This document shows, piece after piece, positions 7,398 to 16,168 of a stretch of DNA of 64,000 nt. The stretch covers positions 887,797-951,796 of the forward strand of contig NZ_MODW01000001.1 of the NCBI RefSeq assembly GCF_001866135.1, in the 5' to 3' direction. The DNA comes from Microbacterium sp. LCT-H2 (GTDB taxonomy: Bacteria; Actinomycetota; Actinomycetes; Actinomycetales; Microbacteriaceae). Within the stretch, counting starts at the first letter, position 1. Each line of letters opens with the position of its first letter. Below the pieces are notes generated by a model. That model was not told where the DNA came from, searched no databases, and saw nothing but the letters and a program-made list of their open reading frames with translations. A program made the position numbers and the translations under genes.

Positions 7398-8834
7398 TCA
7401 GGCGGAGTCGCGGCCGTAGCCCTCCAGGAGCCGCAGCCAGATCTCGCTGATCGTGGGGTAGGAGGGGACGGCGTGCCAGAGTCGGGCGATCGGGACCTCG
7501 CCGACGATCGCGATGGTCGCGGCCTGCACGAGCTCGGCGACCTCGGGACCGACGAACGTCGCACCGATCACGACGTCCCGGTCGGTGTCGACGACCAGGC
7601 GCGCCTGCCCGGCGAAGCCGTCCTCATAGAGGCTCGCGCCCGCCACCCAGCTGAGGTCGTAGTCGACGACGCGGACGGCGGTCCCGGCATCCTTCGCCGC
7701 CGCCTCGGTGAGTCCGACGGACCCGACCTCCGGGATCGAGAAGGTGACCTGGGGCACCGCGGCGTGGTCGGCCGTGGCGACGTGACGGCCCCAGGGCGCG
7801 TCGTCCACCGCGTCGCCCTGCGCCCGCGCGACGATGACGTCGCCCGCGGCACGCGCCTGGTACTTGCCCTGGTGGGTCAGCAGCACGCGGCCGTTGACGT
7901 CGCCGACGGCGTAGAGCCAGTCGTGCCCGGGGACGCGGAGGGTGTCGTCCGTCGCGATCCAGCGACCCGGCTCGAGTCCGACCGCGTCGAGCCCGATGTC
8001 GGCGCTGCGAGGAGAGCGTCCGGTCGCGACGAGCACCTCCGCCGCGGTCACCGTCTCCCCGTTGTCGAGGGTGATGGTCACCCGGTCCCCGTCGCGGTGC
8101 ACCGCCGTCGTGCCGGTGTCGGTGCGGACGTCGACGCCGAGCTCACGTAGGCCGTCGGCCACGCGCTCTCCGGCGAAGGGCTCCATTCCGCCCAGCAGCC
8201 CGCTGCGGGCGAGCAGTGTCACCGACGAGCCGAGCGCCGCGTACGCGGTGGCCATCTCGACCGCGACCACGCCGCCGCCGATGACCGCAAGACTGTCGGG
8301 CAGCTCCTCGGCGCTGGTCGCCTCGCGGCTTGTCCAGGGCGACGCCTCCCGCAGGCCCTCGATCGGCGGGATGATCGCATCCGAACCGGTGCTGATGGCG
8401 ACCGCGTGACGCGCGCGCAGCACCCGGGTGCCGCCGTCCTGGTCGGTCACCGTGACCTCGCGCTCCCCGGTCAGCCGGCCGTGACCCCGGGCGAGGTCGA
8501 TGTGAGCGGATTCCAGCCACTTCACCTGTCCGTCGTCGGACCAGTTGCTCGTGAAGGAGTCGCGACGCTCGAACACCGCGCGCACGTCGAGCGAGCCGGT
8601 CACGGCCTGCGCGGCGCCGGAGACGTGCTGCGCGGCACGGAGCGCCTGGGCCGACCGGAGCAGCGCCTTCGACGGCATGCACGCCCAGTACGAACACTCC
8701 CCGCCGACGAGCTCGCTCTCCACGATGATCGCGGTGAGACCGCCCTGCACGGCACGGTCCGCCACGTTCTCCCCGACCGGACCACCGCCCAGCACGATGA
8801 GGTCGTATTCGTCGGTCTTCTCGGCAGCAGTCAT
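7398..8834 (-). CDS. FAD-dependent pyridine nucleotide-disulfide oxidoreductase (dihydrolipoamide dehydrogenase-like)
   Basis: A 478-residue class I flavoprotein disulfide reductase. It has the FAD-binding motif LGGGPVGENVAD (about residues 15-26), a redox-active pair in GGECSYWACMPSK (Cys47 and Cys52), a second Rossmann motif VIGGGVVAVEMATAYAALG for NAD(P)H, the ATG motif VATGRSP, and the second FAD motif YAVGDVNGRVLLTHQGKYQAR. The C-terminal HAVPSYPTISEIW keeps the His and Glu of the active-site base pair. It lacks the N-terminal metal-binding domain of mercuric reductase. ATG 8834 has GAGAGGGG upstream. The electron acceptor is unknown; it could be a lipoamide, mycothione or quinone-like substrate. 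Confidence 0.87.
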   Translation of the reverse strand: MTAAEKTDEYDLIVLGGGPVGENVADRAVQGGLTAIIVESELVGGECSYWACMPSKALLRSAQALRAAQHVSGAAQAVTGSLDVRAVFERRDSFTSNWSDDGQVKWLESAHIDLARGHGRLTGEREVTVTDQDGGTRVLRARHAVAISTGSDAIIPPIEGLREASPWTSREATSAEELPDSLAVIGGGVVAVEMATAYAALGSSVTLLARSGLLGGMEPFAGERVADGLRELGVDVRTDTGTTAVHRDGDRVTITLDNGETVTAAEVLVATGRSPRSADIGLDAVGLEPGRWIATDDTLRVPGHDWLYAVGDVNGRVLLTHQGKYQARAAGDVIVARAQGDAVDDAPWGRHVATADHAAVPQVTFSIPEVGSVGLTEAAAKDAGTAVRVVDYDLSWVAGASLYEDGFAGQARLVVDTDRDVVIGATFVGPEVAELVQAATIAIVGEVPIARLWHAVPSYPTISEIWLRLLEGYGRDSA

Positions 8835-9108
8835 GCTCGCCCCTCTCGTGGCCGCGGCGGTCCGTGGCCCAGTCTCGCTCATGAGGAACGTCGAGTCACG
8901 GGTGAGTTGTTCCCGTCCGCCGATATGCCCGTCCTTCCCGACGTCGGGTTTCGGTTTCGGATCCGGGTCCGGATCCGTCGTTCCGGATGCACGACCTGGG
9001 GACGGCCGCACGAGAGGGACGAGACGATCCGCCGGCAGACGTGCCGCGGTCGTGCATCTGGAACATGGACGACCGGAGTCGACGGGACGGGCAGGGGCGG
9101 TCCGAGGG
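8835..9108. other. Intergenic stretch without a supported gene
   Basis: These 274 nt lie between the oxidoreductase start and the end of bioY. The reading frame upstream of the oxidoreductase ATG stays open but encodes a low-complexity D-P/K-P run from short repeats of GGATCCGGGTCCGGATCC type (about 8950-8990), with no homology I recognise. The oxidoreductase promoter should be here; I could not pick it out with confidence. Confidence 0.4.
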
Positions 9109-9687
9109 TCAGGCGACGACGGACGGGACGGGACGACGGTCGGCGAAGGCCCGGGGGTAGGCGCGACGGAGGGCCACGACGATGAGGGTCGCCGCGGTCA
9201 CCTTGATGAGGTCGCCCGGGAGGAAGGCCAGGGTCGAGAGCGCCGTGAGGTCGAGCGGCACGCCGGTGACGAGAGCCTGGACGGGGATGCCGAAGGCGTA
9301 GACGACGAGCACACCGCCGACGAAGGCCGCGAGCGCGGCACGCCACCAGGTCGGGCGACCGGTGCGCATCAGGAGTCCGATGACGACGACGCCCACGATC
9401 CAGCCGAGCAGGTACCCGGCCGTGGGGCCGACGAAGACCCCGAGACCTCCGCGTCCGCCCGCGAGGACGGGAAGGCCGACCGCCGCGAGCACGAGGACGA
9501 GGGCGACGGACCACGGCGCGACCCGGGGGCCGAGGACGAGACCAGCCAGCATGACGGCGAGCGTCTGTCCGGTGATGGGCACCCCACCGGGCAGCGGGAC
9601 GACGACCGTGCCGAGCACGATGATGAGCGCGGCGAAGACAGCGACGCGGCCGAGGGTCGCGGAGGTGTCGCGGGAGGTGGATGCCAT
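9109..9687 (-). CDS. bioY: Biotin transporter BioY (ECF S-component)
   Basis: A 192-residue membrane protein with about six helices and the BioY signature region LPGGVPITGQTLAVMLAGLVLGPR near residues 32-55, followed by AGYLLGWIVGVV-type helices. BioY is the substrate-binding subunit that captures biotin, alone or with an EcfAA'T module; no ecfA or ecfT gene is near, so it may share a module encoded elsewhere or act alone. AGGAAGGA lies upstream of ATG 9687, and two tandem TGAAC-N3-GTTCA palindromes at 9702-9729 strongly suggest biotin-responsive repression. Confidence 0.92.
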   Translation of the reverse strand: MASTSRDTSATLGRVAVFAALIIVLGTVVVPLPGGVPITGQTLAVMLAGLVLGPRVAPWSVALVLVLAAVGLPVLAGGRGGLGVFVGPTAGYLLGWIVGVVVIGLLMRTGRPTWWRAALAAFVGGVLVVYAFGIPVQALVTGVPLDLTALSTLAFLPGDLIKVTAATLIVVALRRAYPRAFADRRPVPSVVA

Positions 9688-9701
9688 CGGGTGTTCCTTC
9701 C

Positions 9702-9729
9702 TGAACGGTGTTCACCTGAACACCGTTCA
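9702..9729 (-). promoter_or_regulatory. Tandem BioQ-like operators upstream of bioY
   Basis: Two 13-bp palindromes, TGAACGGTGTTCA (9702-9714) and TGAACACCGTTCA (9717-9729), are separated by CC; each fits TGAAC-N3-GTTCA and the whole 28-bp unit is itself a perfect inverted repeat. The TetR-type biotin regulator BioQ of Corynebacterium binds a TGAAC-N3-GTTAC site (from memory), so a BioQ-like repressor is the likely ligand. No such regulator gene is in the window. Confidence 0.75.
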
Positions 9730-9762
9730 CCAGGGTAGGGGTGCCCGCACAGCCCGCGCAAA

Positions 9763-11151
9763 TCACTCCCCAGCGGGCTCCACACTCCTCGTCCGCGGGG
9801 CGAGGACGGCCGCCGCCGCACCGATCACCGCGGCGAGCGCGAACACTCCCGCGAACGCATCCACTCCGGCAACGGCCCCGAGCGCGACGAAGAGCGAGCC
9901 TGTGACGGCGAGGGCGAGCGCGCTTCCGAAGGAGTCGGCCACGGTCATCGCACCGCTGTTGAACCCCTGCTCCGCCGGGGAGGACATCGCGAGGACGAGC
10001 GCGCTGGATCGCGGGCTCATCAACCCCATGCCCGCACCCGCGACGACCCAGGCGAGGGCGGCGAGCAGCGGGGTGGCCTGCGTGACCGTGATCACCAGGA
10101 TCAGGGCGATCCCGATGACCACGAGGACCGTCCCCACCCGCACCGCGGTCACGCTCGACAGGCGCTCGCCCATCCGCCCCTGGACGGTCGCCGCCGCCGA
10201 CCAGGCGAGCGCACCCCCGGTCAGCGCGAGCCCGGCGAGGGTCGGCGACAGCAGGTACCGATCGGTGAGCAGGTACGGCAGGTAGATCTGCGCCCCGAAG
10301 AACGCCGCCGCCCCCAGACCGCGCACCAGGATCACCGACGGCAGGCCCCGGCGGGCGACGAGCGCGCCCCGGGGAACGAGTGGGCGTACCGCCGAGATCG
10401 CGACCACCACCGCGGCCGCCGACAGGAACGGACCGGCGACCGGGACCTCTCCGACGAGGTCGAGGGCGAGCACGGCGGAGGCGGCGAGCACCGACCACCC
10501 CAGCCGCCCGAGAGCCCACGGCGTGGCGGCGTCTCCGCTGCGCGCGAGGCCGCGCAGGGCCGGGACGACCATCAGCAGCGCGAGCACGACGAGCACCACG
10601 ACCCCGAGGAACACCCAGTGCCAGCTCCACACCTCCGTGACCGCACCCGCGATCGTCGGACCGATCAGCGAGGGGACGACCCACGCGGCGGCGAACCCCG
10701 CGAAGATCGCCGGATGCAGGGACGTCGGGTACACCCGGGCGACCACGACGTAGAGAGCCACCATGAGTCCGCCGTTGCCGAGCCCCTGCGCGAAACGGCC
10801 CGCGACGAGAACCTCCATGGTCGGCGCGAGCCCCGCGACGAGCAGCCCCACGGTGAACAGGGCGACGGAGGCGTACAGCGGCACCACGGGACCCCGCCGA
10901 TCGGACCAGTTGCCGGCGACCACCATGCCGATCACGCTCGTCGCGAGCGGTCCGGCGAAGGCGAGCGCGTACAACCGCTCGCCGTCGAGGTCGGCGCTGA
11001 CCGCCGGCATCACCGTGGTGACCGCCAGCGATTCGAAGGCGCCGAGGAACACGAGGGCGCACGCGCCGATCGTGATCCAGACGAACTCGCCGCCGAGGAT
11101 GCGGGACGGGGCGGGCGTGGACGGCGCGGTGCGCCCGGTCTCGGTCGTCAT
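9763..11151 (-). CDS. MFS transporter, probable drug exporter (DHA2-like, 14-helix)
   Basis: A 462-residue polytopic protein. The N-terminal segment contains an acidic-loop motif A variant (AGNWSDRRGPVVPLYASVALF near residues 80-100), a motif C-like glycine-rich helix, and about 14 hydrophobic segments through VIGAAAAVLAPRTRSVEPAGE at the C-terminus. Features such as FESLAVTTVMPAVSADL resemble multidrug exporters. The substrate is unknown. It sits upstream of bioY on the same strand, but the bioY operators in the 75-nt gap argue for separate control. Upstream, the 60-nt gap to the lactonase gene gives no clear operator. Confidence 0.85.
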   Translation of the reverse strand: MTTETGRTAPSTPAPSRILGGEFVWITIGACALVFLGAFESLAVTTVMPAVSADLDGERLYALAFAGPLATSVIGMVVAGNWSDRRGPVVPLYASVALFTVGLLVAGLAPTMEVLVAGRFAQGLGNGGLMVALYVVVARVYPTSLHPAIFAGFAAAWVVPSLIGPTIAGAVTEVWSWHWVFLGVVVLVVLALLMVVPALRGLARSGDAATPWALGRLGWSVLAASAVLALDLVGEVPVAGPFLSAAAVVVAISAVRPLVPRGALVARRGLPSVILVRGLGAAAFFGAQIYLPYLLTDRYLLSPTLAGLALTGGALAWSAAATVQGRMGERLSSVTAVRVGTVLVVIGIALILVITVTQATPLLAALAWVVAGAGMGLMSPRSSALVLAMSSPAEQGFNSGAMTVADSFGSALALAVTGSLFVALGAVAGVDAFAGVFALAAVIGAAAAVLAPRTRSVEPAGE

Positions 11152-11219
11152 GAGGACGACGCTAGAACCTCAAGAATGGTTGAGGTCAAGTCCCGGATGG
11201 ACGCGGGTCCGGCAGGGAG

Positions 11220-12323
11220 TCAGCGCAGCGGGAGGATGCTTGTCGGCGCGGGAGCCTGCGCCTCGTGCCGGACTCCGAGCGGCGCTCCCGTCCGCTCATC
11301 GAGGTCGAGCAGCGTGACGGTGTCGGAGCGCTGACCGGCGACGAGGAGCTTGCCCTGGTAGACGAGGTGATGTCGCGGCCAGTCGACTCCGGAGTCGGCG
11401 AGCGCGACCGGTTCCAGGGCCTCGCCGCTGCCGCGCACCCGCAGCGCCGCGATGGTGTTGCTGCCACGGAGGGCGGTGTAGAGGAACTGACCGTCCTTGG
11501 AGCGGGTGAGCTCGGCGGGGAAGTCCACGCCGACCTGCGCGATGGGGCTGGCCGGAGCCGAGGAGACGACGCCCCAGGTGCCGTCGGCGGCGGCGGCGAG
11601 CGTGAAAACCTCGCAGGAGTACTCGGTCACGACATGCAGGTGCCCACTCGGATGCACGACCATGTGGCGCGGACCGGTGCCGCGCGGAAGCACGACCTCC
11701 TGGTCGAGGACGAGCCCGGTGCCCTGCAGGCGCCAGAACCGGACGAGATCGAAGCCGAGGTCGGTCGTCGCCACACGGCCGTCCGGCAGGAAGGCGGCGG
11801 CGTGCGCGTGAGATGCGCGGCCCGCGTCGCCGTACGGGTCGACCGCGGCGATGCCGTCCCCGGCGGGCGTGGCCGGGGCCGCCTCCGGATCACCGTCGCC
11901 GAACAGGGCGGCACGCAGGGCCGCGGCCGCATCCTCCTTCGCCGGCACGAGACGACCATCGGCGGCGAGTGCGAACCGGACGACCCGTCCGTCGCCGTAG
12001 CAACTGGCGACGAGCGTCCGGCCGTTCGGCGACACCGCGAGATGACAGACGCCGTCCCCCGTCGCCACCGGATCGCCGAGCGGCGTCAGCGCCAGCTCCC
12101 GGGTGCGCGCGAACGCCTGCACGGCGGCATCGCCCTCCAACGCCGCGTACACGACATCGAGGGACGGATGCGCCGCGAGCCACGACGGCGACGGCGTCTG
12201 CGTCACGGGTCCGCGGTAGGCGAGCGTCGCGGCCTCACGGCCCTCGTCGCCTGCCAGCACGCCGATCCCCTCGGCGGAGCCCTCCATCGCCGGGCCGTAG
12301 CCCCCGAGCCAGAACCGCGTCAT
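11220..12323 (-). CDS. Lactonase-fold beta-propeller protein (6-phosphogluconolactonase-like)
   Basis: A 367-residue protein of the lactonase, seven-bladed propeller family (Pgl/YbhE type). Diagnostic pieces are FWLGGYGPAMEGSAEGIGV at the N-terminus, PSWLAAHPSLDVVYAALEGD, CHLAVSPNGRTLVASCYGDG, SHAHAAAFLPDG, VLPRGTGPRHMVVHPSGHLHVVTEYSCEV and LTRSKDGQFLYTALRGSNTIAAL. Members hydrolyse 6-phosphogluconolactone or other lactones, but many have unknown substrates. It starts 5 nt after the purA stop and is very likely co-transcribed with purA. A role in sugar-phosphate repair is possible but not shown by the sequence. Confidence 0.82.
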   Translation of the reverse strand: MTRFWLGGYGPAMEGSAEGIGVLAGDEGREAATLAYRGPVTQTPSPSWLAAHPSLDVVYAALEGDAAVQAFARTRELALTPLGDPVATGDGVCHLAVSPNGRTLVASCYGDGRVVRFALAADGRLVPAKEDAAAALRAALFGDGDPEAAPATPAGDGIAAVDPYGDAGRASHAHAAAFLPDGRVATTDLGFDLVRFWRLQGTGLVLDQEVVLPRGTGPRHMVVHPSGHLHVVTEYSCEVFTLAAAADGTWGVVSSAPASPIAQVGVDFPAELTRSKDGQFLYTALRGSNTIAALRVRGSGEALEPVALADSGVDWPRHHLVYQGKLLVAGQRSDTVTLLDLDERTGAPLGVRHEAQAPAPTSILPLR

Positions 12324-12328
12324 GCCGG

Positions 12329-13615
12329 TCAGTCGAGCAGGTCGTGGCGCACGATCACCTGATCGCGCTCCGGACCGACGCCGATCACCGAGATGCGGGT
12401 GTTGCTCATCTCCTCCAGCGCGAGCACGTAGTCCTGCGCCGTCTGCGGAAGGTCCTCGAAGGTGCGCGCGGTCGAGATGTCCTCGCTCCAGCCCGGGAAG
12501 TACTCCAGGATCGGCTTCGCGTGGTGGAAGTCGGTCTGGTTCACCGGCACCTCGTCGAACCGCTCCCCGTCCACGTCGTAGGCGACGCACACCGGGATCT
12601 GCTCCAGGCCCGTGAGGATGTCGAGCTTGGTGAGCACGAGGTCGGTGATGCCGTTGATGCGCGTGGCGTACCGGGTGATGGGAGCGTCGTACCAGCCCAC
12701 GCGGCGGGGACGCCCGGTCGTGGTGCCGAACTCGAAGCCCTGCTTGCGCAGCCAGTCGCCCTGCTCGTCGAACAGCTCGGTCGGGAACGGACCGGAGCCG
12801 ACGCGGGTCGTGTAGGCCTTGACGATGCCGACGATGCGGTCGAGGGCGCCGGGGCCGACCCCGGAGCCGGTCGAGGCGCCGCCGGCCGTGGCCGAGGACG
12901 AGGTGACGAACGGGTAGGTACCGTGGTCGATGTCGAGCATCGTGGCCTGGCCGCCCTCGAACACGACGACCTCGCCGCGGCTCAGGGCCTGGTCGATGAG
13001 GTAGCCGGTGTCGGCGACCATCGGACGCAGACGCTCGGCGTAGGAGAGCAGGTCGTCGACGATCTCGTCGCAGGTGACGGCGCGGCGGTTGAAGACCTTC
13101 ACCAGGAGGTGGTTCTTCTGGTCGAGGGCGCCCTCGACCTTCTGGCGCAGGATGTTCTCGTCGAAGAGGTCCTGCACGCGGATGCCGACCCGGTTGATCT
13201 TGTCCGCGTAGGCCGGACCGATGCCGCGGCCCGTGGTGCCGATGTTGCGCTTGCCGAGGAAGCGCTCGGTGACCTTGTCGAGCGTGCGGTGGTACTGGGT
13301 GATGATGTGCGCGTTCGCGCTGACCTTGAGCCGCGAGACGTCGATGCCGCGGGCGGACAGGGCCTCCAGCTCGGAGAAGAGCACCTCGAGGTCGATGACC
13401 ACGCCGTTGCCGATGACCGGGTTCACGCCGGGCGACAGGATGCCGGAGGGCAGCAGGTGCAGGGCGTACTTCTCGTCGCCCACGACGACGGTGTGCCCGG
13501 CGTTGTTGCCGCCGTTGAACTTCACCACCCAGTCGGTGCGCTCACCGAGCAGATCGGTGGCCTTGCCCTTTCCTTCGTCGCCCCACTGCACGCCGACGAT
13601 AACGATTCCTGGCAT
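12329..13615 (-). CDS. purA: Adenylosuccinate synthase
   Basis: PurA, 428 residues, forms adenylosuccinate from IMP, aspartate and GTP, the first committed step to AMP. The P-loop-like [13 protein letters not shown] (about residues 11-23), the [14 protein letters not shown]-binding loop near 38-48, [35 protein letters not shown], and the C-terminal GTP site are all present. Length is normal (about 427-432). An inverted repeat (13697-13706 and 13747-13756) lies upstream and a TAGGAT box on the minus strand (13686 to 13681) is a plausible -10. The lactonase-like gene follows after 5 nt. Confidence 0.97.
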   Translation of the reverse strand: MPGIVIVGVQWGDEGKGKATDLLGERTDWVVKFNGGNNAGHTVVVGDEKYALHLLPSGILSPGVNPVIGNGVVIDLEVLFSELEALSARGIDVSRLKVSANAHIITQYHRTLDKVTERFLGKRNIGTTGRGIGPAYADKINRVGIRVQDLFDENILRQKVEGALDQKNHLLVKVFNRRAVTCDEIVDDLLSYAERLRPMVADTGYLIDQALSRGEVVVFEGGQATMLDIDHGTYPFVTSSSATAGGASTGSGVGPGALDRIVGIVKAYTTRVGSGPFPTELFDEQGDWLRKQGFEFGTTTGRPRRVGWYDAPITRYATRINGITDLVLTKLDILTGLEQIPVCVAYDVDGERFDEVPVNQTDFHHAKPILEYFPGWSEDISTARTFEDLPQTAQDYVLALEEMSNTRISVIGVGPERDQVIVRHDLLD

Positions 13616-13696
13616 GGGTAACCCCTTGGCTTTCGCCGGGTTTGCACCGGCCGATGAGCTGGCCCTCTTCGGGCGCTCCCATCCTATCGGCAGGCC

Positions 13697-13756
13697 TCCG
13701 ACAGCCTCCGGGAAGCTCGATACGGGACGGAATATGCTCCTGATCCGGCTGTCGGA
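13697..13756. promoter_or_regulatory. Inverted repeat in the purA / Pr6Pr intergenic region
   Basis: Arms TCCGACAGCC (13697-13706) and GGCTGTCGGA (13747-13756) match perfectly over 10 bp and are 40 nt apart. They straddle the region between a minus-strand -10-like TAGGAT (13681-13686) for purA and a plus-strand TACAGT (13808-13813) for the membrane protein. This could be a two-site operator or an extended hairpin; no regulator can be named. Confidence 0.35.
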
Positions 13757-13829
13757 AGCACGGTTTTAATCCCGCATCGTGCCGGGAGGGCGCGGTTCCC
13801 ATCCCGCTACAGTGTCGACGGAGGTGGCG

Positions 13830-14513
13830 ATGACGCGGTGGTGGCCCTACATCCGACTCGCGGCGGCGGCGCTCGCGGTGGCGGCGATCGTGGCGCAGCT
13901 CGTGCGCACGCTGGAGATCGCCCTCGCCGCGGACACCGCGTGGGGCGCGCACCTGCCCACCGTGTTCGCAAACTTCTTCAGCTTCTTCACGATCCTCTCC
14001 AACGTGCTGGCCGCGGTGGTGCTGGCCGTCGGCGGGATCTGGGCGCTGACGCACCGCGACGCGAGAGTCGAGCCGACGTGGCTGGCGACACTCCTCGTGT
14101 GCGCGAGCACCTACATGATCGTCACGGGCGTCGTCTACAACACGCTGCTCCGCGGGATCGCGCTGCCGCAGGGAGCCACGGTCGCCTGGTCGAACGAGGT
14201 GCTGCACGTCGTCATCCCGCTCGTCCTGCTCGCCGACGTGCTGTTCGCGCCGCGTCGTCGCGCACTCAGCTGGGGCACTGTGGGGATCGCCGCGATCTTC
14301 CCCATCGTGTGGGTGATCTACACGCTGCTCCGCGCGAACCTCGTGACCGCACCCGCGACCGGCAACCCCTGGTGGTACCCCTACCCCTTCCTCGATCCCG
14401 CGCTGAACGGCGGCTACGGCGGCGTCGCGCTCTGGGTCCTCCTCATCGCCGCGATCATCCTCGCCGCTGCCGCGCTCGTCGTGGGGATCGGGCGGCGTCG
14501 GGCCCGGCTGTGA
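13830..14513 (+). CDS. Pr6Pr family membrane protein
   Basis: A 227-residue membrane protein with about six helices and short loops. Segments such as TVFANFFSFFTILSNVLAAVVLAV, LLVCASTYMIVTGVVYNTLLRG and SNEVLHVVIPLVLLADVLFAPRR, with a terminal NPWWYPYPFLDPALNGGYGGVALW, recall the Pr6Pr/TspO-like hypothetical membrane family of actinobacteria. Biochemical role is unknown. ATG 13830 is chosen because GGAGG (13820-13824) lies five nt upstream; a longer in-frame extension to 13779 lacks a ribosome-binding site. It runs convergent with the flavin monooxygenase gene, with a hairpin terminator between. Confidence 0.75.
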   Translation: MTRWWPYIRLAAAALAVAAIVAQLVRTLEIALAADTAWGAHLPTVFANFFSFFTILSNVLAAVVLAVGGIWALTHRDARVEPTWLATLLVCASTYMIVTGVVYNTLLRGIALPQGATVAWSNEVLHVVIPLVLLADVLFAPRRRALSWGTVGIAAIFPIVWVIYTLLRANLVTAPATGNPWWYPYPFLDPALNGGYGGVALWVLLIAAIILAAAALVVGIGRRRARL

Positions 14514-14585
14514 CCCACCCCTTCCCGTGCGCCCCACCCCCTTGCGAACGTACGAAAAGGGGTGGGACGGCCGGAAGGGGGTGGG
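14514..14585. terminator. Bidirectional terminator with alternative pairings
   Basis: Four C/G-rich arms occur in the order CCCACCCCTT (14514-14523), CCCACCCCCTT (14533-14543), AAGGGGTGGG (14557-14566), AAGGGGGTGGG (14575-14585). Each first-half arm perfectly matches one later arm, but the exact pairs are interleaved, so the RNA must choose between nested imperfect stems and a pseudoknot-like fold. It separates two convergent genes. Confidence 0.6.
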
Positions 14586-14592
14586 TCGGCGA

Positions 14593-15954
14593 TCAGACGA
14601 GGAGCGCGTCGGCCTCGAGGTAGCGCTCGAGAGAGTCGTCGAGCTCGTCCAGCCACGGGGTGTGGTGTGCGGCGGCGAGCGTCCCGGTCATGACCGAGGG
14701 GTACACGCGGTCGCGGTAGCCCATGATGTCGGCCTTCTTGTCGTGTTTCCATGCGAGGAAGATCTCCACGACGCGATCGAGGTCGAACGCCGGATAGTCG
14801 GTGCACTCCAGCAGGTCGCGGATGTAGTCGGCCTGGAAGCGGATCTCCGTCGCCGCCGAGTCGATCTCCGCGAACCGCTTCCGCCACGTGGCGATGGACG
14901 CGGCACGCTCACCCGCGTCTGGCAGGGCGATGCGGCCGAGGATGACGTCGCGCACGAACCACGCCTGCGCGTCGAACATGTTGAACGTGAACCACTGGTC
15001 CTGCGCGCCGAGGTAGGCGAGGCGCGGGTTGCCCTGCCAGAGCACGCCCCGGTACAGCCCGTCGGGGTAGACGTTGTTCGGCGAGGACAGGGCGAGCTCC
15101 GCGGGCAGGAACGGGTACTTGTGCAGGTAGCCGGTGCAGAGGATGACCGCGTCGACCTCCTTCGAGGTGCCGTCGGCGAAGTGCACGGTGCGGCCCTCGA
15201 AGCGCTCGACGCACGGACGCTCCTCGAAGCCCTCCGGCCAGTCGTAGCCCATCGGCGCGGTCCGGTAGCTCGCGGTGACCGAGCGGGCGCCCATCTTGAA
15301 GGCCTGGCTGCCGATGTCCTCCGCCGAGTAGCTCGACCCGATCACGAGCACGTCCCGCCCGGCGAGGGCCTCCGCGCCCCGGAAGTCGTGCGCGTGGGCG
15401 ACGGATCCGGGGAAGGTCTCGATGCCGTCGAAGTGCGGCACGTTCGGGAAGGAGAAGTGCCCGCTGGCCACGACGACCCGGTCGAACTCCTCCGTGGTCG
15501 TGCGTCCGGTCGGCAGGTGCTCGCTGGTGAGACGGAAAACCTCACGGTCCTCGTCGAACTCCACCCAGCGCACCGCGGTCTCGAAGCGGATGAGGTCGCG
15601 CACCTGCGTCTTCGCGAGACGCCCGGCGATGTAGTCCCACAGCACCGGACGCGGCGGGTACGACGAGATCGGCCGTCCGAAGTGCTCGTCGAAGGTGTAG
15701 TCGGCGAACTCCAGGGCCTCCTTCGGGCCGTTCGACCACAGGTTGCGGTACATGCTGGAGTGCACGGGCTCGCCGTACTCGTCCAGCCCGGTGCGCCAGG
15801 TGTAGTTCCACTGGCCGCCCCAGTCGGCCTGCTTCTCGAAGCAGACCAGTTCGGGGATCTCCGCCCCCGCGCGGGCCGCGGACTCGAAGGCCCGCAGCTG
15901 CGCCATCCCCGAGGGGCCGGCGCCGATGATCGCTACTCGTTCACTGTTCGTCAC
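14593..15954 (-). CDS. Flavin-containing monooxygenase
   Basis: A 453-residue FAD/NADPH-dependent monooxygenase of the FMO class. It shows the FAD Rossmann GAGPSGMAQL (about residues 11-20), the FMO fingerprint region VVASGHFSFPNVPHFDGIETFPG (F-x-G-x3-H-x3-F/Y type), the NADPH-binding VIGSSYSAEDIGSQAF, and the terminal ATGY-like VILCTGYLHKYPF. The overall layout (AEIPELVCFEKQADWGGQWNYT) resembles bacterial trimethylamine monooxygenases, which oxidise small tertiary amines or sulfides, so N- or S-oxygenation is likely. The GTG start at 15954 has GAGGA upstream. The osmolyte importer is about 8 kb away and not obviously linked. Confidence 0.86.
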   Translation of the reverse strand: MTNSERVAIIGAGPSGMAQLRAFESAARAGAEIPELVCFEKQADWGGQWNYTWRTGLDEYGEPVHSSMYRNLWSNGPKEALEFADYTFDEHFGRPISSYPPRPVLWDYIAGRLAKTQVRDLIRFETAVRWVEFDEDREVFRLTSEHLPTGRTTTEEFDRVVVASGHFSFPNVPHFDGIETFPGSVAHAHDFRGAEALAGRDVLVIGSSYSAEDIGSQAFKMGARSVTASYRTAPMGYDWPEGFEERPCVERFEGRTVHFADGTSKEVDAVILCTGYLHKYPFLPAELALSSPNNVYPDGLYRGVLWQGNPRLAYLGAQDQWFTFNMFDAQAWFVRDVILGRIALPDAGERAASIATWRKRFAEIDSAATEIRFQADYIRDLLECTDYPAFDLDRVVEIFLAWKHDKKADIMGYRDRVYPSVMTGTLAAAHHTPWLDELDDSLERYLEADALLV

Positions 15955-16168
15955 GTATCGTCCTCAAACTCTTCCGTCATGTATCGGGCGCAGCCGTATC
16001 CGGGAGAGGAGGACAGTTCTTCCCCGGTGGGAGCGGAACGCTCGACCTGCCCGGACAGTGGCTGCTCTTCGACGTTAGCAGCGCCCCGCGGCGACGCTGG
16101 CGGGAATGCGACGACGGCTGTCGCTTCCGCGCATCGCCGATGTCGGCGGCCGGTGCCAGGATCGGACG

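Noticed and set aside
8945..8990. GGATCCGGGTCCGGATCC repeats as a regulatory site
   Set aside because: Short and imprecise, and located far from the oxidoreductase start; could be slippage products.
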